Below, piece by piece: positions 8,022 to 16,423 of a DNA stretch of 59,444 nt. Source of the DNA: Akkermansia muciniphila. GTDB taxonomy: Bacteria > Verrucomicrobiota > Verrucomicrobiia > Verrucomicrobiales > Akkermansiaceae. Position 1 is the first letter of the stretch, and every line of letters starts with the position of its first letter. Below the pieces are notes generated by a model, which had not been told where the DNA came from, searched no databases, and worked only from the letters and a program-made list of their open reading frames with translations. The DNA is taken from the NCBI GenBank assembly GCA_945890645.1, contig CAMDCV010000028.1, positions 1 to 59,444 on the forward strand, in the 5' to 3' direction. The translations under genes were made by a program, and so were the position numbers.

Positions 8022-9890
8022 ATGTCAGCAGAAAAATTAATAATGAAATTTGATCCTCAAACGATTGAGCATCTGGGGATTCAAATGTATTATACTCTAC
8101 CCCCTGTAATCGCGGAACTCGTATCTAATTCATATGATGCCGACGCCTCAATTGTCACAATACAACTAAATGATTTAGGGGAAAAGTACATTCAAATAAT
8201 TGACGACGGCCATGGAATGAGTTTTGAAGATATTAACACAAAATTTCTAAGGATAGGAAGGAACAGAAGAATACAAACGGGGCAACAAAAAAGCGAATCA
8301 GGGAAGAGATTTGTCATTGGGAAAAAAGGTATTGGGAAGCTTTCATTTTTTGGTATAGCGCATTTGATAATAGTTGAAACAATTAGAGACGGACTCAAGA
8401 ACAAATTCACTTTAGATTGGGAGAGCCTAATTGCATCACAAGAAAATTACGAGCCAGAGATAAATATTAAAGATGAAGCAGTTGATCTTCCAAATGGAAC
8501 CATAATAACTTTAAAGAAAATCAAACGAAAAACAGGTTTTGATCCAGACAATATAGCTTACAACCTTGCTAAAACATTTACAGTTTTTGACGAGAATGGT
8601 TTCGAAGCGTTTATAATTCATAATGGTAAGAATAAAGAAAAATTTCAAGTAAGAAATGAATTACGCTTTAATAACATCGACTCTGAATTTGAGTGGACTT
8701 TCCCACTATCCGAAGATCTTGGCTTATCTTACGAATATTCAAGTCGTATAACAGGAAGAGTGATTTCTAGCAAATCTACCGTTCCGACAGCAATCAACGG
8801 TTTAACACTCTTTTCAAGAGGAAAGCTTGTAAATGATCCCGAATTTTACAGTGATAAAGCATCAAGTTTTGGATTTGCATATTTGACTGGTTGGTTGAAC
8901 ATTGACTTTATTGATGAATGGGACAAAGACGTCATTTCAACGAATAGAAAATCACTCAATTGGGAAGATGAAGACACTTCTAAGCTCAGGGATTATTTAA
9001 GCCAAGCAGTAAAACACATTCTCAAAGATCAACGAATCAAACGAAAGGCTAAACAGATAGAACTCGTCTCAACTATTGCTAAAATTGATATAGAAAAGTG
9101 GCAACTATCTCTTCCAAAGCATGAGGGCAATTTAGCAAAAAAATTAGTAGATTCTATTTTAAGCTCTGATGGAATTCCAACTGCTAAACAAGCTGAACTA
9201 ATAAAATTTGTGAAAGATTCATTTCAATTCGAGTCGTTCAAAACATTTGCTCAGGATTTAGAAAATGTTGATGATTTAAATTCAAGCAAAATTCTTGAGC
9301 TTTTTAAGGAATGGGAATATATTGAGGCTCGTGAGATGTATAAGTTAGCGACTGGAAGAATTCAAACCATTAAAACATTTGAAAACCTTATTATTAAGAA
9401 CGCTTTAGAAGTAAAAGAAATACATCCTTTCTTTGAAAAATTTCCTTGGATTCTTGATCCTAGAATAAATATGTTCAGGCATGAAACTCAATACGCGACT
9501 TTATTGAAGGAAAATTATCTGGAAAGTGATTTGGAGGAAAAAAATAGACGTATCGATTTTTTATGCACTTCAGTATCAAATCATCGTTTTGTTATTGAAA
9601 TTAAAAGGCCAAATCATACTATCACATTGAAAGACCTAGACCAAGCAAAGGATTATAGGTCTTTTATCGAAGATAGATGCAGCACGGACCCTGCGCACCC
9701 CAATAGAGTAATCGCATACGTTGTGGGTGGCGCTATCGGCGATGACAGAAAGACTAAAGATGAAATTAGTACAATGAGAACAGCAGATAAAGTGTACGTT
9801 GTTACTTTTTCGCAACTTTTAACTGATGCAAAAAACTATCATCTCGAATTCATTGAAAAATATGATGCCTTAGAAAATGCGAGATCTTGA
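8022..9890 (+). CDS. GHKL (MORC/HSP90-like) ATPase fused to a C-terminal PD-(D/E)XK, Shedu-like nuclease domain
   Basis: Third gene of the HpaII-type operon, starting four bases after the nuclease gene. The N-terminus is a GHKL ATPase: N-box AELVSNSYDADA (E32, N36), G1 box DDGHGMS (61-67) and G2 box GKKGIGKLSFFG (100-111). A middle domain and a helical linker follow. The C-terminus (about 475-600) begins with HPFFEKFPWILDP and carries D512...E526-I-K528, a PD-(D/E)XK active site in a context like DUF4263/Shedu nucleases. MORC-like GHKL ATPases are known in some R-M operons. This suggests an ATP-driven clamp or remodeler with its own nuclease. Whether it assists HpaII-type cleavage or acts as separate defence cannot be told from sequence. 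Confidence 0.8.
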   Translation: MSAEKLIMKFDPQTIEHLGIQMYYTLPPVIAELVSNSYDADASIVTIQLNDLGEKYIQIIDDGHGMSFEDINTKFLRIGRNRRIQTGQQKSESGKRFVIGKKGIGKLSFFGIAHLIIVETIRDGLKNKFTLDWESLIASQENYEPEINIKDEAVDLPNGTIITLKKIKRKTGFDPDNIAYNLAKTFTVFDENGFEAFIIHNGKNKEKFQVRNELRFNNIDSEFEWTFPLSEDLGLSYEYSSRITGRVISSKSTVPTAINGLTLFSRGKLVNDPEFYSDKASSFGFAYLTGWLNIDFIDEWDKDVISTNRKSLNWEDEDTSKLRDYLSQAVKHILKDQRIKRKAKQIELVSTIAKIDIEKWQLSLPKHEGNLAKKLVDSILSSDGIPTAKQAELIKFVKDSFQFESFKTFAQDLENVDDLNSSKILELFKEWEYIEAREMYKLATGRIQTIKTFENLIIKNALEVKEIHPFFEKFPWILDPRINMFRHETQYATLLKENYLESDLEEKNRRIDFLCTSVSNHRFVIEIKRPNHTITLKDLDQAKDYRSFIEDRCSTDPAHPNRVIAYVVGGAIGDDRKTKDEISTMRTADKVYVVTFSQLLTDAKNYHLEFIEKYDALENARS

Positions 9891-10075
9891 ACTATCATCT
9901 TGCATTAGTGGAAGTATATATATTTAGATTATTTCCCTCTTGTTTGAAAACATAATACCAATCCGTGAATGGGGTCAGTCCTTGGAAATGAGCATTTTTG
10001 CAGGGTTGTAGATCGGGGAGGGTGGAGCGCCCTGCCCCGTCGCGTCGCGTATAAAGACTTCGTCTCACGCGACTT
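9891..10075. other. Intergenic segment with short palindromes
   Basis: No gene is supported. The first part is AT-rich like the R-M locus; the second becomes GC-rich and contains inverted short words (GTCGCGT...ACGCGAC), probably decayed repeat material. This is the boundary between the AT-rich insert and the next repeat copy. Confidence 0.4.
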
Positions 10076-10292
10076 GGGGCGGCGGAGGGGAAGGGGTGGA
10101 GCATTTTTCCCCAGGGCTGCGCTCGATTCCTCGTTTCCCCTAGACTGTCATCGTTCACCCCGATTGGGGTTTTTGAGTGGGGGGATTTGTTTTTTGGCTC
10201 TGGAATTTTTTCGACAGAGGAATGAGGGACAGAGGAATCATTTAGAAGGTAGAATCATACAGCTTTGATTCCTCTGTCCCCATTCCTCTGTC
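10076..10292 (+). repeat. Island repeat, copy A (full), with terminal hairpin
   Basis: Begins GGGGCGGCGGAGGGGAA and contains GGGCTGCGCTCGATT, CACCCCGATTGGGG and GAGTGGGGGGATTTG. It ends in a long dyad: the arm at 10213-10239 (GACAGAGGAAT twice) is the near-perfect complement of 10267-10292. Copies lie at 15384-15602 (full) and 17063-17137 (left part). The gap 10293-10452 holds only the start of the ~140-bp duplication described separately. Confidence 0.85.
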
Positions 10293-10342
10293 AATTTTCA
10301 GTGCCGCAGCTCAGAGTTGTCATGAAAAATCTGGCCAGGTCG

Positions 10343-10488
10343 TTGCTTGGCTTGTTTGCTTTACAAGAGTCGGTCTTTGCGCTGGATTGGTGGGGTCAAC
10401 TTGATGAAAATTCTGAGTTGACACTTCGCAGAAAAACTGTTCACTTGAACTCATGAAAGTCACCTGTTCCTCCACCATATTGCCAATG
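10343..10488 (+). repeat. Left copy of a ~140-bp duplication flanking the XhoI-type R-M pair
   Basis: Aligned by eye with 12981-13120. Shared blocks include GTCTTTGCGCTGGATT, TCAACTTGATG and AACTGTTCA.TTGAACTCAT. In the right copy the end encodes ELIKVSSSTLVLPDG, the start of a BsuBI/PstI nuclease domain. Here it encodes the equivalent ELMKVTCSSTILPM, which is fused in frame to the methyltransferase. Confidence 0.75.
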
Positions 10489-12144
10489 GCTGATCGCAGC
10501 GGTTGGGAGGCTTGTGCGGAGAAGACCCGTGAGGAACGGAGTGAGGCGGGGGTAGTTTACACAAAGCCTTGGATGGTGGAGTTGATGCTGGATTTGGCGG
10601 GATACTTGCCGGAAAAACCGTTGGCGGAAATGGTGGCCTTGGAGCCATCGGCGGGGGATGGGGCTTTTTTGCGGGGCATGGTGCGGCGCTTGGTGGAATC
10701 TTGTCGGCTTCATGGATCGCCGCTGGAACAGGCGACGGCGGCGTTGCAAGCCTTTGAAATTGATCCTCATGCGGCGGAGAAGGCGGTGGAGGTGGTGCGG
10801 GAAACACTTTTATCCCTTGAGGTGTCGCCCCGTGTGAGTGAGTCCTTGGCGCGGTGCTGGATCAAGGTGGATGATTTTCTGGAAGCTTCGCTGTGTTTTC
10901 CCATCGCTGATTTTGTCATCGGCAATCCGCCGTACATTCGGTTGGAAGAGATTCCGGAGAAAAAGGCGGAGACGTATCGCAATGCCTTCAGCACCATGCG
11001 GGGGCGGTCGGACATTTACGTCGCATTTTACCAAGCCGCGCTGATGCAGCTCAAGCCCGGCGGCGTGTGTGCCTACATCTGCGCGGACCGTTGGATGCTG
11101 AATGATTACGGCAGCGCGTTGCGCGCGTTCATCACCACAGAAGGCTATAACATTCGTTGCATCGTCGAGGCGCACGATGTGCAAGCCTTTGAAGCGGAGG
11201 TCTCGGCCTATCCGGCGGTGACGATCATCGCGCAAGAAAAGCAGGGACCGGTGGTGGTGGCCAAGGCATTGCCGGGCATCGAGACAGAAACTCGCGCGCG
11301 TGTGCTCACGGCACTCGCGGAAGCGGCATCGCTGCCCTCGCTGCGCAGTGCGCGCTTTGACGATTGGTTTCGCGGGACCGAACCATGGCCCTGCTCGTCG
11401 CCCGAGGCCTTGAAGATGCTCAAGCACCTAGAAGCGACGTGTTTCCCGCTCGAATGCCAGACGACGAAAACCAAGATCGGCATCGGCGTGGCGACAGGGG
11501 CGGACAAAGTGTTCATCTCCGCTGAGGCACCGGACATCGAGCCTGATCGCATCCTACCGCTCGCACTGGCCTCTGATTTGCAAAAGGGCAAGGTGCGGTG
11601 GTCGGGCCACTGTTTGGCCAACCCATGGAATGGTCACGGTCTGGTGAAGCTGAGCGACTACCCGCGCCTCGTCGAACATCTGCAACCTCATCACAAACTG
11701 TTAGCCCAGCGTCATACCGCCAAAAAAGATAGGCCCGAGCATTGGCACAAAACCATCGACCGCGTGAATCTAACGCTTTTCAAAAAGCACAAACTCTACA
11801 TTGCCGATATCAAAGATCGGTTGCTGCCCGCACTGGATACCGGCCGGACCTATCCCCAGCACAACTTGTATTGGATCACCTCCGAGGTGTGGGACCTGAA
11901 GGTATTGGGCGCGCTCCTCATGTCGGAAGTGGGAGAGTTTTTCATCAAATGCTACGGCGTGCGCATGCGCGGCGGCTACCTGCGATTTCAAGCGCAATAT
12001 CTGCGCCGCATTCGTGTGCCTGACCCGCAAACAATTTCCCCCGAGCTGGCCGACAAGCTCCGTCACGCCTTCGAGACCCAAGACATCAAACTTGCGAATG
12101 AGGCCGCCTTGGTCGCGTATCAAATCGAAGAAATTCCCGCATGA
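10486..12144 (+). CDS. Adenine-N6 DNA methyltransferase (Eco57I/PstI/PaeR7I type)
   Basis: Class I SAM-dependent N6-adenine methyltransferase of a type II R-M system. In the frame that opens at 10453, the conserved parts are YTKPWMVELMLDLAGY (36-51), motif I ALEPSAGDGAFL (62-73) and the catalytic motif NPPY (158-161), then a long C-terminal target-recognition region. I prefer the internal ATG at 10486 (residue 12 of the longer frame), because the first 11 codons come from a duplicated scrap of a BsuBI/PstI nuclease gene. It overlaps the nuclease gene by four bases (ATGA). Target predicted as CTCGAG from the partner, although similar enzymes also accompany PstI-type (CTGCAG) nucleases. Confidence 0.9.
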   Translation: MADRSGWEACAEKTREERSEAGVVYTKPWMVELMLDLAGYLPEKPLAEMVALEPSAGDGAFLRGMVRRLVESCRLHGSPLEQATAALQAFEIDPHAAEKAVEVVRETLLSLEVSPRVSESLARCWIKVDDFLEASLCFPIADFVIGNPPYIRLEEIPEKKAETYRNAFSTMRGRSDIYVAFYQAALMQLKPGGVCAYICADRWMLNDYGSALRAFITTEGYNIRCIVEAHDVQAFEAEVSAYPAVTIIAQEKQGPVVVAKALPGIETETRARVLTALAEAASLPSLRSARFDDWFRGTEPWPCSSPEALKMLKHLEATCFPLECQTTKTKIGIGVATGADKVFISAEAPDIEPDRILPLALASDLQKGKVRWSGHCLANPWNGHGLVKLSDYPRLVEHLQPHHKLLAQRHTAKKDRPEHWHKTIDRVNLTLFKKHKLYIADIKDRLLPALDTGRTYPQHNLYWITSEVWDLKVLGALLMSEVGEFFIKCYGVRMRGGYLRFQAQYLRRIRVPDPQTISPELADKLRHAFETQDIKLANEAALVAYQIEEIPA

Positions 12145-12977
12145 GCACTCTTCCCGAAACCGAAATATTTCATAAAGCGATCCGTCACTGGTGGGCTTCC
12201 AAGAAAAGCGTAGCGCCCAAAAAAGCGCAAGGCGGGACGCGCGACTCGAATCTGCATGGCAAGACGATGGACGGCTTTGCGCTAGCGATTCGCGATTTTC
12301 TCATCGGGCTCAATGTGAAACCCGAGCACATATTTTCCGGTGGGCATCTTTCCACTTCCCCGTCGATTCTACCATCCTATTTCCGACCCTCCAAAAATTG
12401 GGACCTCGTAGTATTGGCCAACAGCCGCTTTCATTCGGCGAAAGGCGACAAAGGCGAACCCATTCTCTATGCGGCCACCGAGTTCAAATCGCAGGATAAG
12501 AGCATCGGCAACAACCAGAATAATCGCTTAGAAGAAAGCCTCGGCAATGCCACCGACTTCTGGGCCACCTACGAGCACGATGGCTTTTTACGGCAGTTGC
12601 CTCGGCCATGGCTCGGCTATCTCTTCGTCGGAAAATACGATCCCTCCTCCGATGGCAAAGCGGTGAAGATCAAGCAGCCGCACTTCGAGGCGATGATGCC
12701 ATTCCGCACCACCGATAGCACCAGCTTCGAATCCTTCGACGGCCCTTCCTACGCCGAGCGCTACAAGATCTTCATGAAACAAAGCGTAGGATCAAGGCTC
12801 TACGATGCCGGTGCCTTCATCGTCACCGATGAAACCATCGCCGCCAAGAAGATCAATCACCGCGTGCCTTTACCGGAATTTGGTTCCGCCAATTTTCTCC
12901 GTAGTCTCAAAGGACAAATCCTAGCCCATTACCCCGGCGCAAAAGTGAAAAAGGGTAGCTTGGCTGACAGGATTTGA
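12141..12977 (+). CDS. XhoI/PaeR7I-family type II restriction endonuclease
   Basis: A 278-aa nuclease with the family core: LPSYFRPSKNWDLVVL (D88), TEFKSQ (E114, K116) forming the PD-(D/E)XK site, then SIGNNQNNRLEESLGNATDFW and RPWLGYLFV. XhoI and PaeR7I cut CTCGAG; this protein probably does too, by family membership. Its start overlaps the methyltransferase stop (ATGA), so the two are translationally coupled. The frame is intact and near the usual family length, so the enzyme may be active. A diverged duplicate segment begins immediately after the stop codon. Confidence 0.9.
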   Translation: MSTLPETEIFHKAIRHWWASKKSVAPKKAQGGTRDSNLHGKTMDGFALAIRDFLIGLNVKPEHIFSGGHLSTSPSILPSYFRPSKNWDLVVLANSRFHSAKGDKGEPILYAATEFKSQDKSIGNNQNNRLEESLGNATDFWATYEHDGFLRQLPRPWLGYLFVGKYDPSSDGKAVKIKQPHFEAMMPFRTTDSTSFESFDGPSYAERYKIFMKQSVGSRLYDAGAFIVTDETIAAKKINHRVPLPEFGSANFLRSLKGQILAHYPGAKVKKGSLADRI

Positions 12978-12980
12978 GAG

Positions 12981-13120
12981 TGCCTTGGTTGCTTTAAAAA
13001 ACCGTCTTTGCGCTGGATTAGTGGCGTCAACTTGATGGAAATTCTTGATTGACAATTTGTCGCGAAACTGTTCATTTGAACTCATAAAAGTTTCCTCCTC
13101 AACTCTTGTATTGCCCGATG
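12981..13120 (+). repeat. Right copy of the ~140-bp duplication
   Basis: Diverged direct copy of 10343-10488, starting just after the XhoI-type gene. The two copies bracket the methyltransferase-nuclease pair. The right copy continues smoothly into an intact BsuBI/PstI catalytic domain, so it is the probable original context. Confidence 0.75.
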
Positions 13121-13584
13121 GCACAAGCATCGCACTAGCGGCGGGTAGGCATAATTCGTTGATCAAGAATATCGTGGAAGAATTTGCACAGCGATTTGTC
13201 AGTGGACCCAAAATCATCTTTCTGGGTGATGCCGCCGATAAAAAAATCGTAGCCGATGTGGCCTCCATGGCAGAGCTGGGGATCGTGCTACCAGAGCGAG
13301 GTAAAGCGCCCGATGTTCTCATTCATGATACGGAGCGGGATTGGCTCTTCATCATAGAAGCCGTGACGAACCACCGACCGATTGATGAAACGCGGAAAAA
13401 TGAACTGACGGAACTGTTTGCGGATGCGCGTCCCGGGCTGATTTTCGTGACAGCATTTCCTGATCGCGAAATATCCGCCGAATTTATCGCCGCCATCGCC
13501 TGGGAAACCGTAGCTTGGTTCGCCGATGAGCCCGATCACATGATCCATTACAACGGCAAACGATTTCTTGGACCTTATGCTTGA
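13045..13584 (+). CDS. N-terminally truncated BsuBI/PstI-family restriction endonuclease (catalytic domain only)
   Basis: A 179-aa frame matching only the C-terminal domain of BsuBI/PstI nucleases: LVLPDGTSIALAAGRHNSLI, then KAPDVLIHD (D90) and IIEAVTNHRPI (E105), and the typical end DHMIHYNGKRFLGPYA. Full family members are roughly 300-350 aa, with an N-terminal helical DNA-binding part that is missing here. The only start is a TTG at 13045 without an obvious ribosome site; a stop codon closes the frame just upstream. The catalytic residues are intact, so it may be a remnant or a stand-alone domain. No other methyltransferase is nearby; the one at 10486 may have served it. Confidence 0.75.
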   Translation: MIDNLSRNCSFELIKVSSSTLVLPDGTSIALAAGRHNSLIKNIVEEFAQRFVSGPKIIFLGDAADKKIVADVASMAELGIVLPERGKAPDVLIHDTERDWLFIIEAVTNHRPIDETRKNELTELFADARPGLIFVTAFPDREISAEFIAAIAWETVAWFADEPDHMIHYNGKRFLGPYA

Positions 13585-13864
13585 ACAACTAACCATCCTC
13601 CCACCGCACGATCCTGCTCGTTATCAAACGACAGATGGTCTTGATGAACCTGATCGCACTAATGGCGTGAGAGCCGAGGAGGCTAAGGCGGCATTGATTG
13701 CAATTCATGGCTTCAGTTCGTATGAGCAGGATACTGATTGTTCGATCACGGATCAGATCACCAACCTGCTTCACCTCGCCCATGCCGAGGGCTATGATGT
13801 CCGGCAGACATTGGAAACTGCGCTGCAGAATTTTCTAGCTGAGGCGGGGGAGATGAAGGGGTAG
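13577..13864 (+). CDS. Small conserved-looking protein downstream of the PstI-type remnant
   Basis: From the ATG at 13577 this encodes 95 aa; it overlaps the preceding gene by eight bases, which suggests coupling. The C-terminal half (CSITDQITNLLHLAHAEGYDVRQTLETALQNFLAE) is predicted helical and resembles small hypothetical proteins often seen beside mobile genes. I do not recognise a function. An upstream TTG at 13568 gives a slightly longer frame, but the ATG is more natural. Confidence 0.6.
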   Translation: MLEQLTILPPHDPARYQTTDGLDEPDRTNGVRAEEAKAALIAIHGFSSYEQDTDCSITDQITNLLHLAHAEGYDVRQTLETALQNFLAEAGEMKG

Positions 13865-13899
13865 TATCTATTTATTTTGCTGACAGGAAAACATCAGAA

Positions 13900-13998
13900 A
13901 TGCATTCCGCACTATTGGATCAAGAAGAAGTAGCAGCCATCCACGAAGCATTGGTTTCTTCCGGCCATCCTATGTTGCCACCGATTGAAGCAGAGTGA
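13900..13998 (+). CDS. Very small possible ORF (32 aa)
   Basis: An ATG-to-TGA frame of 32 codons (MHSALLDQEEVAAIHEALVSS...). It is acidic and helical with no recognised family. It could be a real small partner protein or the stub of a decayed gene. The only support is position and an uninterrupted frame. Confidence 0.2.
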   Translation: MHSALLDQEEVAAIHEALVSSGHPMLPPIEAE

Positions 13999-14091
13999 TT
14001 TTTGATAAGCGAAATTTAGGGTGACAAGCGATTAAAAAATGATAGTTATTCATTGTAATTACTGTGCTTTTAACAAATAGACGATTTTCTT

Positions 14092-15339
14092 ATGCTACAA
14101 TATTCAAACATACGCCGTGAGTCATCACCCTCCTTGTTTTCGGCACCATTAAAATCTTATAAACAAAATATATGTTATAAATTACTCATTGTAATTGTAA
14201 TTACTATTTTCTTTGTAGGGGAGTCATCACTAGCAACTACTTCAACCATAAAAACGGAGAACTCTAGCGAGCAATCTAGCGAAGCGCGTGCGAATCTCCA
14301 TGCAGATATTCCCTATGTTTTCCAGGGCAAGGGTAATTCATACTGTGGACCGACGGTGTTTATTACGGCACTTCAAGCTGAAACGGGACTCAACTTAACT
14401 GACCCCAAATTAATTCCTCAAATAGCTGGACTTGTGAATAGGGAAATACAGAATGGCACTGTAGGATGTCGCCCTATGTTGCTTATGCCGTATTTCCGGA
14501 TGAACTTTGAGGGGAATGATTTTAACAGTGAACTAAAACTGACTAATCGCGACGAAGCAAAGCCACTGGCACTCAAAATAATAAGAGAAAAATTAATTCC
14601 TAGCATTAGGGCAGGCAGTTATTATCATCTGCAAATACACAATGGCAGCGCTGGGCATGCAATTCTTCTAACTGATTATGATGATAAAGAAGACAAATTT
14701 GTGGTTTATGATCCGTATCGCCAAGAGAAAATTCTGTTAAAACCAGAAGCAATTGCTGAAATTTGGCCGGTTATTTTCCCTGAGGCAATTAGAAAAAAAT
14801 ATAATTATGTCCGTGAAGATCGCGTTTATTTGAGATCCGACAAAATTGATACAGCTCAAAAGACCACTTTTACAGATCCTCCTATCAATTGTGAAGTTCT
14901 TGTAGATGCAAGTCAGCTACGTCAATTTGTTATCAATAAAGAGATTAAAATCATTCCACAAAATGGTTACGAACTTAAGAAAAATGTGGAAGGCGCAGCT
15001 TACTGGCAACAATTATCTAAATATTGGGAAAAAGACAGAACAGCGGAGGAAGCACCTGGCTATGCTACGTTAGTAAAAATTAAAGCTGCACAAGGCGATC
15101 CTATACTTGTAATTTACAGTAAAGATGAAGGTAATTACTCGATTTCAGCAGTTACAGGCTACAAAGGAGGAATTGCAAATCCTGATGCTCAAATTCAGTT
15201 GTCAACCTGCGTTAACGGCGAGATTTCTTCAAAATGGATTAGCAGCCAAGAGTTCAATAATAAATGTTTCCATAAAGATATAAATGGGAAATTAAATGCA
15301 TTTGTTGGATTCCCGACAATTTCAATAATATTAAAGTGA
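14092..15339 (+). CDS. Secreted C39/papain-like cysteine peptidase candidate
   Basis: A 415-aa protein with an N-terminal hydrophobic segment (YKLLIVIVITIFFVGESSLA, about 28-48) acting as signal or anchor. A C39-like catalytic pattern follows: YCGPTVFITALQ, with the Cys at about residue 84 after DIPYVFQG, and a distal His/Asp pair in AGHAILLTDYDDKEDKFVVYDP. The rest of the protein is unrecognised. C39-like enzymes cleave peptides or leader sequences; substrates here are unknown. The gene is AT-rich like the HpaII-type locus and unlike flanking genes, so it was probably acquired. It stands alone with no ABC transporter nearby, which argues against bacteriocin export. Confidence 0.6.
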   Translation: MLQYSNIRRESSPSLFSAPLKSYKQNICYKLLIVIVITIFFVGESSLATTSTIKTENSSEQSSEARANLHADIPYVFQGKGNSYCGPTVFITALQAETGLNLTDPKLIPQIAGLVNREIQNGTVGCRPMLLMPYFRMNFEGNDFNSELKLTNRDEAKPLALKIIREKLIPSIRAGSYYHLQIHNGSAGHAILLTDYDDKEDKFVVYDPYRQEKILLKPEAIAEIWPVIFPEAIRKKYNYVREDRVYLRSDKIDTAQKTTFTDPPINCEVLVDASQLRQFVINKEIKIIPQNGYELKKNVEGAAYWQQLSKYWEKDRTAEEAPGYATLVKIKAAQGDPILVIYSKDEGNYSISAVTGYKGGIANPDAQIQLSTCVNGEISSKWISSQEFNNKCFHKDINGKLNAFVGFPTISIILK

Positions 15340-15383
15340 TCTCGGGTTGCGTGTTCAAATGTTAGACCGCCATGATCGAGAGA

Positions 15384-15602
15384 GGGGCGGCGGAGGGGAA
15401 TGGTGTGTGGGGCTTTTCCCTAGGGCTGCGCTCGATTTCCTCGCTTCCCCTAGGCTGACATCGTTCACCCCGATTGGGGTTTTTGAGTGGGGGGATTTGT
15501 TTTTTGGCTCTTGAATTTTTTCGACAGAGGAATGAGGGACAGAGGAATGTTAGAGCATTGAGAATTAGCTGCATTGATTCCTTTGTCACCCATTCCTCTG
15601 TC
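15384..15602 (+). repeat. Island repeat, copy B (full), with terminal hairpin
   Basis: Same order of blocks as copy A at 10076: the GGGGCGGCGGAGGGG start, the CACCCCGATTGGGG dyad, and terminal arms at 15533-15558 and 15577-15602 built of GACAGAGGAAT units. The loop between the arms differs from copy A while the arms are kept, so the hairpin itself appears to be the conserved object. The rest of the gap 15340-15740 holds no gene I can support. Confidence 0.85.
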
Positions 15603-15740
15603 AACCCTCCTGCGCACCACCGACAACCGGGCAGTGAAGCTTGGGCTAAGATACGAAATGCTTTTGGCGTAAGAAGAAAGGTTCGGACAATTCAGGCTTG
15701 CCCATGGAATCACCTTGCGATCAGTCCCAATCTGGCTAAG

Positions 15741-15959
15741 ATGCCACCTATGAGAAAACTCCATTACACACTTTACCGCGAGGATGCTGATTACGTCGCA
15801 CAATGCCTCGATTACGATGTTAGCAGCTTTGGTGCCAGCGAGGAGGAAGCGCTTGCCAACCTTAAGGAAGCACTCGAACTTTACCTCGAAGACCTTCCCG
15901 AGTCTGCCAGCATCCCAAAAATCACGGAAGTTACCGTGGGAGAACTTGCCATTGCCTGA
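15741..15959 (+). CDS. hicB: HicB-family antitoxin
   Basis: A 72-aa HicB-like protein: KLHYTLYREDADYVAQCLDYDVSSFGASEEEALANLKEALELYLE (in two blocks), the partial RNase-H-like fold that binds and blocks HicA. It starts at ATG 15741 or, more like the family, at ATG 15750 (MRKLHYT). There is no C-terminal DNA-binding domain, so it is the short form. The hicA toxin frame lies directly downstream but is broken, so this is probably an orphan antitoxin. Confidence 0.8.
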   Translation: MPPMRKLHYTLYREDADYVAQCLDYDVSSFGASEEEALANLKEALELYLEDLPESASIPKITEVTVGELAIA

Positions 15960-16180
15960 ACGGATTCTCGTACCAAGCCGAAGAGAATCTCATCCTCCCA
16001 ATTTATTTCCATCCTCACCGCCCACGGTTTTGCCTTTGTATCAAAACGCGGCAGCCACGCCAAATATCGCGATACCTTGGGGCACACCGTCATCATCCCT
16101 CATCCTCGCAAAGATATTCCCATCGGAACGCTCCGCCCATGATCCGCCAAAGCGGACTACCTACCGAACTCTTCGAGTAA
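15960..16180 (+). pseudogene. hicA: hicA toxin pseudogene (no start codon, frameshift near the end)
   Basis: Directly after hicB and in the same frame, the DNA encodes KPKRISSSQFISILTAHGF followed by SKRGSHAKYRD and TVIIPHPRKDIPIGTLRP, the HicA mRNA-interferase fold with its key His in GSH. A TGA interrupts at 16140-16142. The expected ending MIRQSGLPTELFE continues in another frame from the ATG at 16139 to TAA at 16180, showing a one-base frameshift. No ATG, GTG or TTG lies between the hicB stop and the first conserved residues. The toxin is thus probably inactive. Confidence 0.75.
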
Positions 16181-16423
16181 CATCTTTGGGGTTATCGCAT
16201 GGTAACATTTTTCATTTTACGTTAGACAATTATCCTAATTCGAAAAAAGGAAAATCGGATGACTAAGCACGCGGTAGATCGCCATGCCCCGCGAGGCGGG
16301 ATGGAGGTATCCACGGATCAATCGAAATTTTCAACAGGATTCGTGAGCTACTACTTTTCTGTTCTTGAAATCCAGGTGCTGCCTACTATGATGTCACCAC
16401 AAGCTGTTATCTAACCAAATTCT

